This document shows, piece after piece, positions 53,825 to 62,982 of a stretch of DNA of 64,000 nt. The position numbers and the translations under genes were made by a program. Source of the DNA: Candidatus Thiodiazotropha sp. CDECU1 (lineage in GTDB: Bacteria; Pseudomonadota; Gammaproteobacteria; Chromatiales; Chromatiaceae). The notes under the pieces were generated by a model that did not search any database, was not told the origin of the DNA, and worked only from the letters and a program-made list of their open reading frames with translations. The DNA is taken from positions 1,116,001 to 1,180,000 of the forward strand of contig NZ_OY734020.1 of NCBI RefSeq assembly GCF_963455295.1, given 5' to 3'. Position 1 is the stretch's first letter. Every line of letters begins with the position of its first letter.

Positions 53825-55678
53825 ATGAACCAATACCCACTTTGGAAGAACCTGATGGTTTTGATCTTGGTCCTGATCGGCGGGTTGTTCGCCCTGCCGA
53901 ACATATTCGATCAGGACCCATCCATGGAGATCTCCGCGCAACGTGATGCCACTATCGACCAGACGACAGAGTCACGAGTACAGAAGGCGCTGGGTAAGGT
54001 GGGTATCGAGGCTAAGGGCGTGGCGCAGAATAATGGCAAGCTTCTGGTGCGATTCAAGAATTCAGAGGATCAGCTGAAGGCGATGGATCAGATTGCCGCG
54101 GAACTGGGCGAGAACTATACACCAGCATTGACCCTCTCTCCCGATCTACCCGACTGGCTGGTCGGCTTGGGGGCCGAGCCGATGTATCTCGGACTCGACC
54201 TCAGAGGCGGTATTCATGTCCTCATCGATGTGGATATGGAGGCAGCGATTGAGCAGGCGGCTGAGCGCTACAGCAGCGATATCAGAACCCTGTTGCGGGA
54301 GAACAAGCTGCGCTATATCCGTATCAGCCGGGAAAACGACCAGGTATTGGTTAAGTTCAATAATGTGGAAAAGCGAGATCAGGCATCTGACCTGATCGGT
54401 AATGAGTTTCGCTCCCTGAATCTCGAAAGTTTTGATGAGGCGGACGCCTTTCTGATTCGCGTATCCCTCTCCCCGGTGGAGAAGCAGGAGGTACAGAAGT
54501 TCGCCCTGCAGCAAAATATCACCACCCTACGTAATCGCGTCAATGCGTTAGGCATTGCCGAACCCTTGATTCAGCAACAGGGTATAAGACGGATCGTGGT
54601 GCAGCTTCCCGGTGCCCAGGATCCGGCAAAACTGAAAGAGATACTGGGTGCCACCGCAACCCTGGAGTATCGCCTTGCCGACACCGAGCACAGCGTGGAG
54701 GATGCGGTGAACGGACGTATACCGCCAGGCTCCAATCTCTATCGCGAACGTGACGGGCAACCGGTGTTATTGAAAAAACGGGTGATTGTCACGGGTAACC
54801 AGATTGTCGACGCCTCATCCGGCTTGGATCAACAGACCGGTCAACCGGCCGTGTTTGTCAGTCTTGACGGGGTGGGCGCGAAGCGCATGCGGCGCATGAC
54901 CAATGAGAACGTGGGCCAACCCATGGCGGTGGTGTTCATCGAAAATCGTGTCACCACCCGGATGGTGGACGGTGAGCCGGTGAAGGTGAAGAGGCGGGTT
55001 GAAGAGGTGATTTCAATCGCCACTATCAGGGAACCCTTCGGCAGGCGCTTTCAAACCACAGGGCTGGATACCACCGAGGAGGCCAGGGACCTGGCGTTGC
55101 TGCTTCGGGCAGGCGCTCTGGCCGCACCCATAGAGATCGTCGAAGAGCGGACAATCGGCCCCAGCCTGGGCCAGGACAGTATCGATCAGGGCTTCAAATC
55201 GGTGATGATCGGGCTGACCCTGGTGATGATATTCATGGCTATCTACTATCGGGTTTTCGGTCTGGTTGCGGATCTGGCGCTGGTCATGAATCTGGTCCTC
55301 ATCGTCGCGATTCTCTCCATGCTGCAGGCCACCCTGACCCTCCCCGGCATCGCCGGTATCGTCCTTACCGTAGGTATGGCGGTGGATGCGAATGTCTTGA
55401 TATTCCAAAGGATCCGCGAGGAGATTGCGAATGGCAACTCCCCCCAGGCGAGCATACAAGCCGGTTATGAGAAGGCCTTCTCCACCATCATCGATGCCAA
55501 CATCACCACCCTGATCGCGGCAGTGGTGCTGTTCAGTTTCGGTACCGGGCCGATCAAGGGCTTTGCAGTCACACTGGCAATCGGTATCTGTACCTCCATG
55601 TTCACTGCCATCATCGGCACCCGTGCGGTGATCAATCTGATTTACGGTCGTAAACGTGTGAAAGCGCTGGCGATCTAA
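53825..55678 (+). CDS. secD: Protein translocase subunit SecD
   Basis: Uses the proton gradient, with SecF, to complete protein export through SecYEG. The 617-residue length is normal. One N-terminal helix (LMVLILVLIGGLFALPNIF) precedes a large periplasmic domain with MYLGLDLRGGIHVLIDVDME (D-loop signature). Five C-terminal helices contain VLTVGMAVDANVLIFQRIRE. It starts about 50 bases after yajC and ends 11 bases before secF. Confidence 0.97.
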   Translation: MNQYPLWKNLMVLILVLIGGLFALPNIFDQDPSMEISAQRDATIDQTTESRVQKALGKVGIEAKGVAQNNGKLLVRFKNSEDQLKAMDQIAAELGENYTPALTLSPDLPDWLVGLGAEPMYLGLDLRGGIHVLIDVDMEAAIEQAAERYSSDIRTLLRENKLRYIRISRENDQVLVKFNNVEKRDQASDLIGNEFRSLNLESFDEADAFLIRVSLSPVEKQEVQKFALQQNITTLRNRVNALGIAEPLIQQQGIRRIVVQLPGAQDPAKLKEILGATATLEYRLADTEHSVEDAVNGRIPPGSNLYRERDGQPVLLKKRVIVTGNQIVDASSGLDQQTGQPAVFVSLDGVGAKRMRRMTNENVGQPMAVVFIENRVTTRMVDGEPVKVKRRVEEVISIATIREPFGRRFQTTGLDTTEEARDLALLLRAGALAAPIEIVEERTIGPSLGQDSIDQGFKSVMIGLTLVMIFMAIYYRVFGLVADLALVMNLVLIVAILSMLQATLTLPGIAGIVLTVGMAVDANVLIFQRIREEIANGNSPQASIQAGYEKAFSTIIDANITTLIAAVVLFSFGTGPIKGFAVTLAIGICTSMFTAIIGTRAVINLIYGRKRVKALAI

Positions 55679-55689
55679 GGAATCCTGTT

Positions 55690-56619
55690 ATGCAGATCTT
55701 GAATAAACGTTACGATTTGATGGGTAAGCGCAACATCGCGCTGATCCTGTCCGGGATACTTATGTTGATCGCCCTGGGCGCCATCATTGTGCGCGGACTC
55801 AACTTGGGTATCGACTTCACTGGCGGTACCCTGGTCGAGGTCGGCTATCCGCAGGCGGTTGAACTCCCGGTTGTGCGCGAGGCGCTGACCAAGGATGGTT
55901 TCGGTGATGCGGTGATTCAACACTTCGGTACCTCGAAGGATGTGTTGATCAGGCTCGCGCCCCGCGACGATATTGAGAGTGCAGTGGTGAGTGACCGTGC
56001 CTTCAGCGCCATGCAGGGGATTGATCCGGGTGCCGACCTGCGCAGGGTTGAGTTTGTCGGTCCTCAGGTGGGGGATGAGCTGACTGAGGATGGCGGTTTG
56101 GCCATGCTGTACGCCCTGATCGGCATCTTGATCTATGTGGGATTGCGATTTGAGTACCGATTTGCGGTTGGTTCTGTGATCGCCCTGGTACATGATGTTC
56201 TGATTACCATCGGTTTCTTTGCACTGTTTCAGGTGGAGTTCGACCTCCCGGTGCTGGCTGCCGTGTTAGCGGTTATCGGCTATTCACTCAACGATACTAT
56301 CGTCGTATTCGACCGTATTCGGGAGAACTTCAGAAAGATCCGCAAGGGTGATGCGGTGGAAATTATCAATACCTCAGTCAATCAAACCCTGTCCCGAACC
56401 TTGATAACGTCCGGCACCACATTGTTGGTTCTGCTTGCACTGTTTCTGTTCGGTGGTGAGATCATCCATGGCTTCGCACTGGCGTTGATAGTGGGTGTGG
56501 TGATCGGTACCTACTCCTCGATCTATGTGGCGAGTAGCTCTGTGATCTTCATGGGGGTCAGTCGTGCAGACCTGATGCCGGTGCAGAAAGAGGATGGCGC
56601 CCAGGAGGAGACGCCCTGA
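55690..56619 (+). CDS. secF: Protein translocase subunit SecF
   Basis: Partner of SecD in proton-driven protein export. The 309-residue protein has six predicted transmembrane helices. The family features are GLNLGIDFTGGTLVEVGYP near the N-terminus and VLAVIGYSLNDTIVVFDRIR (about residues 195-215). ATG start at 55690, 11 bases after secD. The yajC-secD-secF order is conserved; only the usual upstream tgt neighbour is displaced. Confidence 0.97.
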   Translation: MQILNKRYDLMGKRNIALILSGILMLIALGAIIVRGLNLGIDFTGGTLVEVGYPQAVELPVVREALTKDGFGDAVIQHFGTSKDVLIRLAPRDDIESAVVSDRAFSAMQGIDPGADLRRVEFVGPQVGDELTEDGGLAMLYALIGILIYVGLRFEYRFAVGSVIALVHDVLITIGFFALFQVEFDLPVLAAVLAVIGYSLNDTIVVFDRIRENFRKIRKGDAVEIINTSVNQTLSRTLITSGTTLLVLLALFLFGGEIIHGFALALIVGVVIGTYSSIYVASSSVIFMGVSRADLMPVQKEDGAQEETP

Positions 56620-56644
56620 GAGGCTGACTCCGTTTCAGAGGAGA

Positions 56645-56839
56645 CTAGTTCTTTTTTGCTCGCAGTGCGTTTTTCAAGCTGCCTGAGGACAGGCCCTGCT
56701 CTTCCGTGGAGGCCAAAGCAGGTGCGGCATCCGATTGCATTTCCAGTGAAAATTCCTGTAGACCGTTCAACACATCACGCATGATCAATTCCAGGGCATG
56801 GTCACTCAATTTTTTTCTCTTTCTTGGGTCATTATCCAT
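56645..56839 (-). CDS. Small hypothetical protein
   Basis: A 64-residue ORF, starting MDNDPRKRKKLSDHALELIM. A longer in-frame start at 56905 exists, but the ATG at 56839 has a clear AAGGTGAT ribosome binding site. The sequence is a basic N-terminus, an amphipathic helix (ALELIMRDVLNGLQEFSLEM) and a Ser/Ala-rich basic tail (GSLKNALRAKKN). No family is recognised. It is convergent with secF and downstream of suhB on the same strand. It is judged real because of the ribosome binding site and gene-like composition. Confidence 0.6.
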   Translation of the reverse strand: MDNDPRKRKKLSDHALELIMRDVLNGLQEFSLEMQSDAAPALASTEEQGLSSGSLKNALRAKKN

Positions 56840-56991
56840 GATCACCTTTCCACGGGAGTAGCAATTCAAAATCTTGTAAAGACACTGTTTTTTCAGTGTA
56901 TTCACCCAAACTAACGGTTGTGAATAGGTATTCTTGAGGTGCTATTGCGTGGTTATGATGAATCTGTGAACCGGATTCTGGAGGATGGGAA

Positions 56992-57789
56992 TTAAGCGGT
57001 CAGTTTGCTGTCGAGATGGGGCAGAATGCATTTCAGCATGGCATTGTGGACCTTGATATTCCCGGCGATGACATTGCCGGTTTCGAGATAGCGTTCACCG
57101 CCACCGATGTCCGTGACCAGTCCCCCCGCTTCTCTCACCAGGAGTGCGCCCGCGGCAAAGTCCCATTCACGCAGACCGAGCTCCCAGAAACCGTCCATCC
57201 GGCCGGCGGCCACATAGGCGAAGTCGAGGGCGGCAGAACCGGGACGGCGCACCCCCGCACTCTCCTTGATCAGCCCCTTGAGCATCCCCATATAATTTTC
57301 CGTGAATCTGAAATCACGGTAGGGAAGGCCGGTACCCAGCAGGGCGCCGTAGAGGCCTTTGCGACCGGATACCCGAATCTTTTTATCATTCAGCTGCGCG
57401 CCTTCACCACGGCAGGCAGTATACATCTCTTCGCTGACCGGGTCGTAGACAACGCCAACCTCCAGGCGACCCTTGACCCTGAGTGCAATGGAGACTGCGA
57501 ATTGGGGGAAGCCATGCAGAAAGTTGGTGGTCCCATCCAATGGATCGATGATCCAGATATGGTCGTCACTACCTTGTTTGCCGCTCTCTTCCGCCAGAAT
57601 GGCGTGATTTGGATATTTTTCACGCAGCAGGTTGATAATCACTGCTTCTGCATTGCGGTCGACTTCGCTGACAAAGTCGTTGTTGCCTTTATCGCTGATG
57701 GTGAGTCGATCGATCCGGTTGAAGTTTCGAGTGATGATACGCCCGGCTTCACGGGCGGCGCGTACGGCAATGGTGAGCATAGGGTTCAT
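56992..57789 (-). CDS. suhB: Inositol-1-monophosphatase family protein SuhB
   Basis: Magnesium-dependent phosphatase; in E. coli SuhB also supports rRNA transcription antitermination. The 265-residue protein has the metal-site motifs ILAEESG, WIIDPLDGTTNFLHGF (about residues 80-95) and WDFAAGALLVREAGG (about 210-225). Start ATG at 57789, MNPMLTIAVRAAREAGRII. Divergent from trmJ. No deviations in the catalytic residues were seen. Confidence 0.95.
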   Translation of the reverse strand: MNPMLTIAVRAAREAGRIITRNFNRIDRLTISDKGNNDFVSEVDRNAEAVIINLLREKYPNHAILAEESGKQGSDDHIWIIDPLDGTTNFLHGFPQFAVSIALRVKGRLEVGVVYDPVSEEMYTACRGEGAQLNDKKIRVSGRKGLYGALLGTGLPYRDFRFTENYMGMLKGLIKESAGVRRPGSAALDFAYVAAGRMDGFWELGLREWDFAAGALLVREAGGLVTDIGGGERYLETGNVIAGNIKVHNAMLKCILPHLDSKLTA

Positions 57790-58096
57790 GGGCCGCGAGG
57801 ATACAGCAAGTGGCGATCGGGATAAACTGTTTCATATTGGTGTTGCCGCAAATCGATGCAAATAGTTCTTTGTCCGCAAATGATCGGGAAAAACACAAAT
57901 ATAGGGGATACTGCAACAGGATCCCCATCTAGCGGGTTTAGCCTAATCCCTGCCGGGATAGGGTGGCTAATCAGCTTGTTTGTTTGAATCTAAGTCATTG
58001 TTCGTCTTTATCTTTGATAGTGTACAATTTGCGCCCAATCTTATATCAGTTTAATTCCCGTATGAATTGGGGAAGATTCAGGATCCTATTTCGTCT
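57790..58096. other. Divergent intergenic region suhB / trmJ with an inverted repeat
   Basis: About 300 bases. An interrupted inverted repeat at 57938-57970 has arms TTAGCC / GGCTAA and inner ATCCC / GGGAT. It could be an RNA hairpin or a protein site. Promoters for both flanking genes are expected here. No ORF was found. Confidence 0.45.
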
Positions 58097-58822
58097 ATGT
58101 TGAAAAACATCCGCGTCGTGTTGGTAGACACCAGCCATCCAGGCAATATCGGAGCGACTGCACGTGCCATGAAGAACATGTCGCTACGGCAGCTCCACCT
58201 GGTCACACCCCAGCACTATCCTCATCAGGAGGCCACATCCCGCGCCTCGGGGGCCGATGATCTGCTGAATGATGCGCGAGTGGCGGAATCCCTCGATGAA
58301 GCATTGACCGATTGTCGCCTTGTGGTGGGTACCAGCGCCCGTACCCGCAGCGTAGACTGGCCTGTTGTCTCACCCAGGGAGGCGGCAGCCAAACTGGTGC
58401 AGGAAGCAAAACAGGGGGATGTTGCCTTGGTATTTGGACGGGAGCGGTCGGGTCTCACCAATGATGAACTGGATCGATGCACTTTTCTTGTACACATACC
58501 GACGAATGAGGAGTACAGCTCACTCAATCTCGGGGCTGCGGTTCAGATCCTGGCCTATGAGATCTATCTGGCCCACCACCAGACACACGCGGATGATGTG
58601 GATAGCAAGAGGGACCTGGCGACCGCTGACATGCTGCAGGGCTTTCACGAGCATCTGGCCCAGGCCCTCGACGACATAGGTTTTACCGATCCGCGCCAAT
58701 CCCAGAAGCTGTTGCGCCGGCTCCGCAGCCTATTTCAGCGGGCCAGACCGGATAAGGATGAGATCAACATCATGCGGGGGATCCTCAGCGCCATGCAGGG
58801 GCGCAAGTCGATGCGGCGCTGA
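58097..58822 (+). CDS. trmJ: tRNA (cytidine/uridine-2'-O-)-methyltransferase TrmJ
   Basis: SPOUT-family enzyme that 2'-O-methylates position 32 of tRNAs. The 241-residue protein starts MLKNIRVVLVDTSHPGNIGA, like its homologues. The trefoil-knot motifs are LVFGRERSGLTNDELDRCTF and IPTNEEYSSLNLGAAVQILA. A TTG 30 bases upstream extends the ORF without family similarity, so the ATG at 58097 is preferred. It precedes cysE and the isc operon, the common order in gammaproteobacteria. Confidence 0.94.
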   Translation: MLKNIRVVLVDTSHPGNIGATARAMKNMSLRQLHLVTPQHYPHQEATSRASGADDLLNDARVAESLDEALTDCRLVVGTSARTRSVDWPVVSPREAAAKLVQEAKQGDVALVFGRERSGLTNDELDRCTFLVHIPTNEEYSSLNLGAAVQILAYEIYLAHHQTHADDVDSKRDLATADMLQGFHEHLAQALDDIGFTDPRQSQKLLRRLRSLFQRARPDKDEINIMRGILSAMQGRKSMRR

Positions 58823-58898
58823 TCGGCGGCGGCAATTTCCAGGACGGGCAAGAATACCCTAGTAATTTGTGCGGGATTGTGGATAATCTCCTATCCGC

Positions 58899-59777
58899 AT
58901 GCCAACATTAGAGATGTGGCACAGGTTTTTTCACTCAAATGTAGGTAGGCAGTTGGAAACAGGTGAAGAGAAAGTCTCTCGATGGAAAGAGGATATCCAA
59001 AGCGTTTTTGATAGGGATCCTGCTGCGCGCAATACCTTTGAGATCGTTACTACCTACCCCGGTGTGCATGCGGTGGTCTTTCACCGGCTCTCCCATGCCT
59101 TGTGGGGCATAGGATTAAAGTGGTTCGCCCGGGTGATCTCCAATATCGCCAGATTGTTCACTGGAATCGAGATCCACCCTGGTGCGGTCATCGGCAGGCG
59201 CTTTTTCATTGATCATGGCATGGGCGTGGTCATCGGAGAGACCGCCATAATCGGTGATGATTGCACCCTCTATCACGGTGTCACTCTGGGTGGCACGAGC
59301 TGGGAAAAAGGTAAACGCCACCCCACCCTGGAAAATAATGTGGTTGTCGGCGCGGGAGCAAAGGTACTCGGGCCGATAGTCGTTGGTGAAGGGGCCAGAA
59401 TTGGTTCCAACTCGGTCGTGGTGAAAGATGTACCTGCCGGTTCCACCGTAGTGGGTGTTCCGGGGAAGTTGATTACCGCCAGAAAGCCGGAGCGGGATGG
59501 TCACCGGGAGAAGATCGCGAAAAAGATCGGTTTCGATGCCTACGGGGCCACCAAGGATGCCGCAGATCCAGTGGCCCACGCCATCAACTGCATGCTCGAC
59601 CATATTCATGTGATGGACAAGAAAATGGAGTCCATGTGCGAAGCCATGAAAAAGTTTGGTGTGGATGAGGAGGAGTCCGATCTTCCCACATTGGATTCCT
59701 GCGAGATTGTTTCGACAGCCGAAGAACTGCAAAAACTGGATGAAGAGGTTCCTGAGAAAGAGAAAACCACCGAATAA
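58899..59777 (+). CDS. cysE: Serine O-acetyltransferase
   Basis: Makes O-acetylserine for cysteine synthesis. The left-handed parallel beta-helix with hexapeptide repeats is clear ([40 protein letters not shown]). The catalytic residues lie in [12 protein letters not shown] and [10 protein letters not shown]. The conserved [20 protein letters not shown] precedes it. The N-terminus is about 25 residues longer than in the short cysE form next to iscR; an internal TTG could be the true start. The C-terminus carries an acidic tail. It sits just before iscR, tying cysteine supply to Fe-S cluster assembly. Confidence 0.92.
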   Translation: MPTLEMWHRFFHSNVGRQLETGEEKVSRWKEDIQSVFDRDPAARNTFEIVTTYPGVHAVVFHRLSHALWGIGLKWFARVISNIARLFTGIEIHPGAVIGRRFFIDHGMGVVIGETAIIGDDCTLYHGVTLGGTSWEKGKRHPTLENNVVVGAGAKVLGPIVVGEGARIGSNSVVVKDVPAGSTVVGVPGKLITARKPERDGHREKIAKKIGFDAYGATKDAADPVAHAINCMLDHIHVMDKKMESMCEAMKKFGVDEEESDLPTLDSCEIVSTAEELQKLDEEVPEKEKTTE

Positions 59778-59793
59778 ACCGGGTGGGATAATC

Positions 59794-59821
59794 TTGACTA
59801 TTTTGCTTGGGAATGTATATT
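59794..59821 (+). promoter_or_regulatory. isc promoter with IscR type-1-like site
   Basis: A -35 box TTGACT (59794-59799) and a -10 box TATATT (59816-59821) are separated by 16 bases. The intervening and flanking sequence (CTTGACTATTTTGCTTGGG) resembles type-1 IscR sites of isc promoters. This implies autorepression by holo-IscR. Confidence 0.7.
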
Positions 59822-59852
59822 AGCGATTGGAAATATTCATGGAGTTCATGAA

Positions 59853-60353
59853 GTGAAGCTTACCACTAAAGGCCGATACGCTGTGACAGCCATGCTGGAT
59901 CTATCCATACACTATGGTGAGGGTCCCATAACCCTTGCCGATATCGCTCAGCGTCAGGGAATATCACTCTCCTACCTGGAGCAGTTGTTCTCCCGATTGC
60001 GCAAAAAATCATTGGTCGCCAGCGTGCGTGGTCCTGGCGGTGGTTATAGCCTTGGCAGGGGTGCTGATGAGATCTACGTGGGCGAGGTGATCTCTGCAGT
60101 GGATGAAAACATCGATACCACCCGCTGTAATGGTGCGCACAATTGTCAAAACAACGAGCGTTGTCTGACCCACGATCTTTGGTCGGATCTCAGCAATCAA
60201 ATCTATGGCTATCTGAATAAAATCAGTCTGCAGGATCTGATGGACCGTCAGGCAGTCCGAGAGGTGGCGGACCGGCAGGATCACCCCGATGAGGATCAAT
60301 CGGGGCTGGATATTTCGCTAGTGGATGGTTCAGGTGACATGGCAGGCGCCTGA
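59853..60353 (+). CDS. iscR: Fe-S cluster regulator IscR
   Basis: Rrf2-family transcription factor that represses the isc operon when it carries a [2Fe-2S] cluster. The 166-residue protein starts with a GTG codon ([20 protein letters not shown]). The helix-turn-helix region lies at [19 protein letters not shown]. The cluster cysteines C-x5-C-x5-C are in [20 protein letters not shown]. First gene of the isc operon; iscS follows. Confidence 0.95.
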   Translation: MKLTTKGRYAVTAMLDLSIHYGEGPITLADIAQRQGISLSYLEQLFSRLRKKSLVASVRGPGGGYSLGRGADEIYVGEVISAVDENIDTTRCNGAHNCQNNERCLTHDLWSDLSNQIYGYLNKISLQDLMDRQAVREVADRQDHPDEDQSGLDISLVDGSGDMAGA

Positions 60354-60377
60354 TGGCAATCGATGTCGGAGTATGAG

Positions 60378-61592
60378 ATGAAGTTACCCATCTACATGGA
60401 CTACTCGGCCACCACGCCGGTGGATCCCCGTGTGGCGGAAATCATGTGCAGCTATCTTACCCCGGATGGTAATTTCGGTAATGCTGCTTCCCGCTCCCAT
60501 GCCTTTGGCTGGACTGCAGACGATGCGGTAAACAATGCGCGGCGGCAGGTGGCGGATCTGGTGAATGCCGATCCCAAAGAGATTGTCTGGACCTCGGGGG
60601 CCACTGAATCCGACAACCTGGCAATTAAGGGCGTGGCGGATTTCTATGCCAAAAAGGGCCGCCATATCATCACCTGTAAAACCGAACACAAGGCGGTACT
60701 GGACACCTGCCGGCAGCTCGAACGTCATGACTTTGAGGTGACCTATCTCGATCCGGAACCCAACGGCCTGATTGATCTTGGCAAGCTGGAAGCTGCGTTG
60801 CGCGATGACACAGTTCTGGTCTCGATCATGCATGCCAATAACGAGATCGGGGTGATTCAGGACATTCAGTCGATCGGTGAGATGACACGTGAGCGTAAGA
60901 TTCTGTTGCATGTGGATGCTGCCCAAAGTGCCGGTAAGGTTCCCATCGATCTACAGGCGCTGAAGGTGGACCTGATGTCCTTTTCGGCGCATAAGATTTA
61001 TGGCCCGAAAGGTATTGGCGCACTCTATGTGAGACGTAAGCCGAGGGTGCGTTTGGAGGCTCAGATGCATGGCGGTGGTCACGAACGTGGTATGCGCTCG
61101 GGAACCCTTGCGACCCACCAGATCGTCGGCATGGGTGAGGCGTTCAGGCTCGCTGGCGAGGAGATGGCGACAGAGAACGAAAGAATTCTGGGCCTGCGGA
61201 ATCGTTTGTGGACGGGTATCAGCGATATGGAAGAGGTCTATCTCAATGGTGATGAGGAGCAGAGGCTGGCCGGTAATCTGAATGTCAGCTTCGCATTCGT
61301 TGAGGGTGAGTCCCTGATCATGGCGCTCAAGGACCTGGCGGTATCCTCAGGCTCGGCCTGTACATCCGCCAGTCTGGAACCGAGTTATGTTTTACGCGCC
61401 CTGGGTCGCGAGGATGAGCTGGCACACAGTTCCATTCGCTTTACCCTAGGTCGTTTTTCCACCGTGGAAGAGGTGGATTACGCAATCAACAAGATCCAAA
61501 CCGAAGTGGAACGGTTGCGTGAACTGTCCCCCCTATGGGAGATGTTCAAGGACGGCATCGACCTGAAATCCATTCAATGGGCTGCGCACTAA
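60378..61592 (+). CDS. iscS: Cysteine desulfurase IscS
   Basis: PLP enzyme that supplies sulfur from cysteine for Fe-S clusters and tRNA thiolation. The 404-residue length equals E. coli IscS. It starts [20 protein letters not shown]. The PLP lysine is in [12 protein letters not shown] and the catalytic cysteine in [14 protein letters not shown]. The ATG at 60378 has GGAG 6 bases upstream; an ATG 15 bases earlier is in frame but not family-like. Followed by iscU. Confidence 0.97.
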   Translation: MKLPIYMDYSATTPVDPRVAEIMCSYLTPDGNFGNAASRSHAFGWTADDAVNNARRQVADLVNADPKEIVWTSGATESDNLAIKGVADFYAKKGRHIITCKTEHKAVLDTCRQLERHDFEVTYLDPEPNGLIDLGKLEAALRDDTVLVSIMHANNEIGVIQDIQSIGEMTRERKILLHVDAAQSAGKVPIDLQALKVDLMSFSAHKIYGPKGIGALYVRRKPRVRLEAQMHGGGHERGMRSGTLATHQIVGMGEAFRLAGEEMATENERILGLRNRLWTGISDMEEVYLNGDEEQRLAGNLNVSFAFVEGESLIMALKDLAVSSGSACTSASLEPSYVLRALGREDELAHSSIRFTLGRFSTVEEVDYAINKIQTEVERLRELSPLWEMFKDGIDLKSIQWAAH

Positions 61593-61624
61593 GCGCGCTC
61601 TAGGTCATTCAGAGGTTGTAGATC

Positions 61625-62005
61625 ATGGCATACAGTGACAAGGTTCTTGACCATTATGAGAACCCACGGAATGTGGGTAGCTTCGATAAAGATGACACCA
61701 GTGTAGGAACCGGTATGGTAGGGGCTCCTGCCTGTGGTGATGTAATGCGTCTGCAGATTAAGGTCAGCGACGACGGCGTCATAGAAGATGCCCGTTTCAA
61801 GACCTACGGATGTGGTTCTGCGATCGCATCCAGCAGTCTGCTGACCGAATGGGTCAAGGGTAAAACCCTGGAACAGGCCCAGGAGATAAAGAATTCGGAT
61901 ATTGCAGAAGAGCTGGCCTTGCCGCCGGTGAAAGTGCACTGTTCTGTGTTGGCGGAGGATGCCATCAAAGCGGCAATCAAAGATTTTTCTGACAAAAAGA
62001 GCTAA
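61625..62005 (+). CDS. iscU: Fe-S cluster scaffold protein IscU
   Basis: Scaffold on which IscS-derived sulfur and iron are assembled. The 126-residue protein carries the three cluster cysteines in [23 protein letters not shown] and [11 protein letters not shown]. The chaperone recognition motif LPPVK is at about residues 99-103. Normal length, 32 bases after iscS. Confidence 0.97.
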   Translation: MAYSDKVLDHYENPRNVGSFDKDDTSVGTGMVGAPACGDVMRLQIKVSDDGVIEDARFKTYGCGSAIASSSLLTEWVKGKTLEQAQEIKNSDIAEELALPPVKVHCSVLAEDAIKAAIKDFSDKKS

Positions 62006-62030
62006 AGATCGATCTACTAGAGTAGTAAGT

Positions 62031-62354
62031 ATGGGTATTACGATTACAGAAGCGGCAGCCACCAGAGTTCAGGCCTTTCTCGCCAATCGGGGTAAAGGGC
62101 TGGGCATTCGACTGAGTGTGCGTACCTCGGGCTGTTCCGGCATGGCCTATGAGATGGAGTTCGTGGATGAAGTTAAGGATGACGATCAGGTTTTTGAAGA
62201 CCGGGGTGTTCAGGTTGTGATCGACCCCAAGAGCCTCGTCTATCTGGACGGTACGGAAGTCGACTATGCCCGCGAAGGTCTCAACGAGGGATTTAAGTTC
62301 AGTAACCCAAACGCCAAGAGCGAGTGCGGGTGTGGCGAAAGTTTTAACGTCTGA
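62031..62354 (+). CDS. iscA: Iron-sulfur assembly protein IscA
   Basis: A-type carrier that delivers Fe-S clusters. The 107-residue protein starts [20 protein letters not shown]. It has the three A-type cysteines in [12 protein letters not shown] and the C-terminal [10 protein letters not shown]. An ORF extending 24 codons upstream overlaps iscU and is not family-like. A terminator hairpin follows its stop before hscB. Confidence 0.96.
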   Translation: MGITITEAAATRVQAFLANRGKGLGIRLSVRTSGCSGMAYEMEFVDEVKDDDQVFEDRGVQVVIDPKSLVYLDGTEVDYAREGLNEGFKFSNPNAKSECGCGESFNV

Positions 62355-62379
62355 TGATGAATTGCAAAGGGGTGTAAAG

Positions 62380-62406
62380 CGGCTGCCTTAAGGCAGCCGT
62401 TTTTTT
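62380..62406 (+). terminator. Intrinsic terminator between iscA and hscB
   Basis: Perfect 8-bp stem CGGCTGCC / GGCAGCCG with a TTAA loop, followed by seven T residues. The hscB ATG lies only 4 bases after the tract. It should lower or condition transcription into hscBA. Confidence 0.88.
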
Positions 62407-62410
62407 CGAT

Positions 62411-62959
62411 ATGCTGGATTATTCGAAAAACTACTTTGATCTTTTTGGTTTGCCAATGAGCTATATAGTCGATGGCAACGCTCTTTCTGAACGCTATCGG
62501 GAGTTACAAAGGGTGGTCCATCCTGACCGCTTTGCCAACGCAACCGAACAGGAGCGCAGGATCTCAGTACAGAGTGCCGCACTCGTCAATGAGGCGTTTG
62601 AAACACTTAAGGATCCGATAGCCCGGGCCAGTTATCTGCTATTGCTACACGGTATCGAGATGGATACTCTGAATGAATCCACTCAGGATATGACCTTCCT
62701 GATGCAGCAGATGGAGTTGAGGGAGGAACTGGAGGATATCCGAGGTCAGGCCGATCCCTACCAGGCAATTGCCAATCTGCGTGGGCGGATCAACAAACAG
62801 ATCAACGGTCTGGTGGCTCAGTTGGCTGTCTACTTTGAGACGCCAACTGAAGACCAGCTGCAAGGCGCTCGTGAGATCCTACGAAAAATGCGTTTTTTAC
62901 AGAAGCTGCACACCGAGGCTGAGAGTGTTGAAGCCGATTTGGAAGATGAGTTGAATTGA
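62411..62959 (+). CDS. hscB: Co-chaperone HscB
   Basis: J-domain protein that brings IscU to the chaperone HscA. The 182-residue protein begins MLDYSKNYFDLFGLPMSYIV. The J-domain HPD motif is in RVVHPDRFANATEQERR at about residues 36-38. The C-terminal helical domain binds IscU. The start codon has no Shine-Dalgarno; immediately upstream is the T-tract of the iscA terminator. The conserved YFDLFGLP rules out later starts. hscA follows after 23 bases. Confidence 0.95.
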   Translation: MLDYSKNYFDLFGLPMSYIVDGNALSERYRELQRVVHPDRFANATEQERRISVQSAALVNEAFETLKDPIARASYLLLLHGIEMDTLNESTQDMTFLMQQMELREELEDIRGQADPYQAIANLRGRINKQINGLVAQLAVYFETPTEDQLQGAREILRKMRFLQKLHTEAESVEADLEDELN

Positions 62960-62982
62960 CTTGTCAGATGGATAAAAGATAG

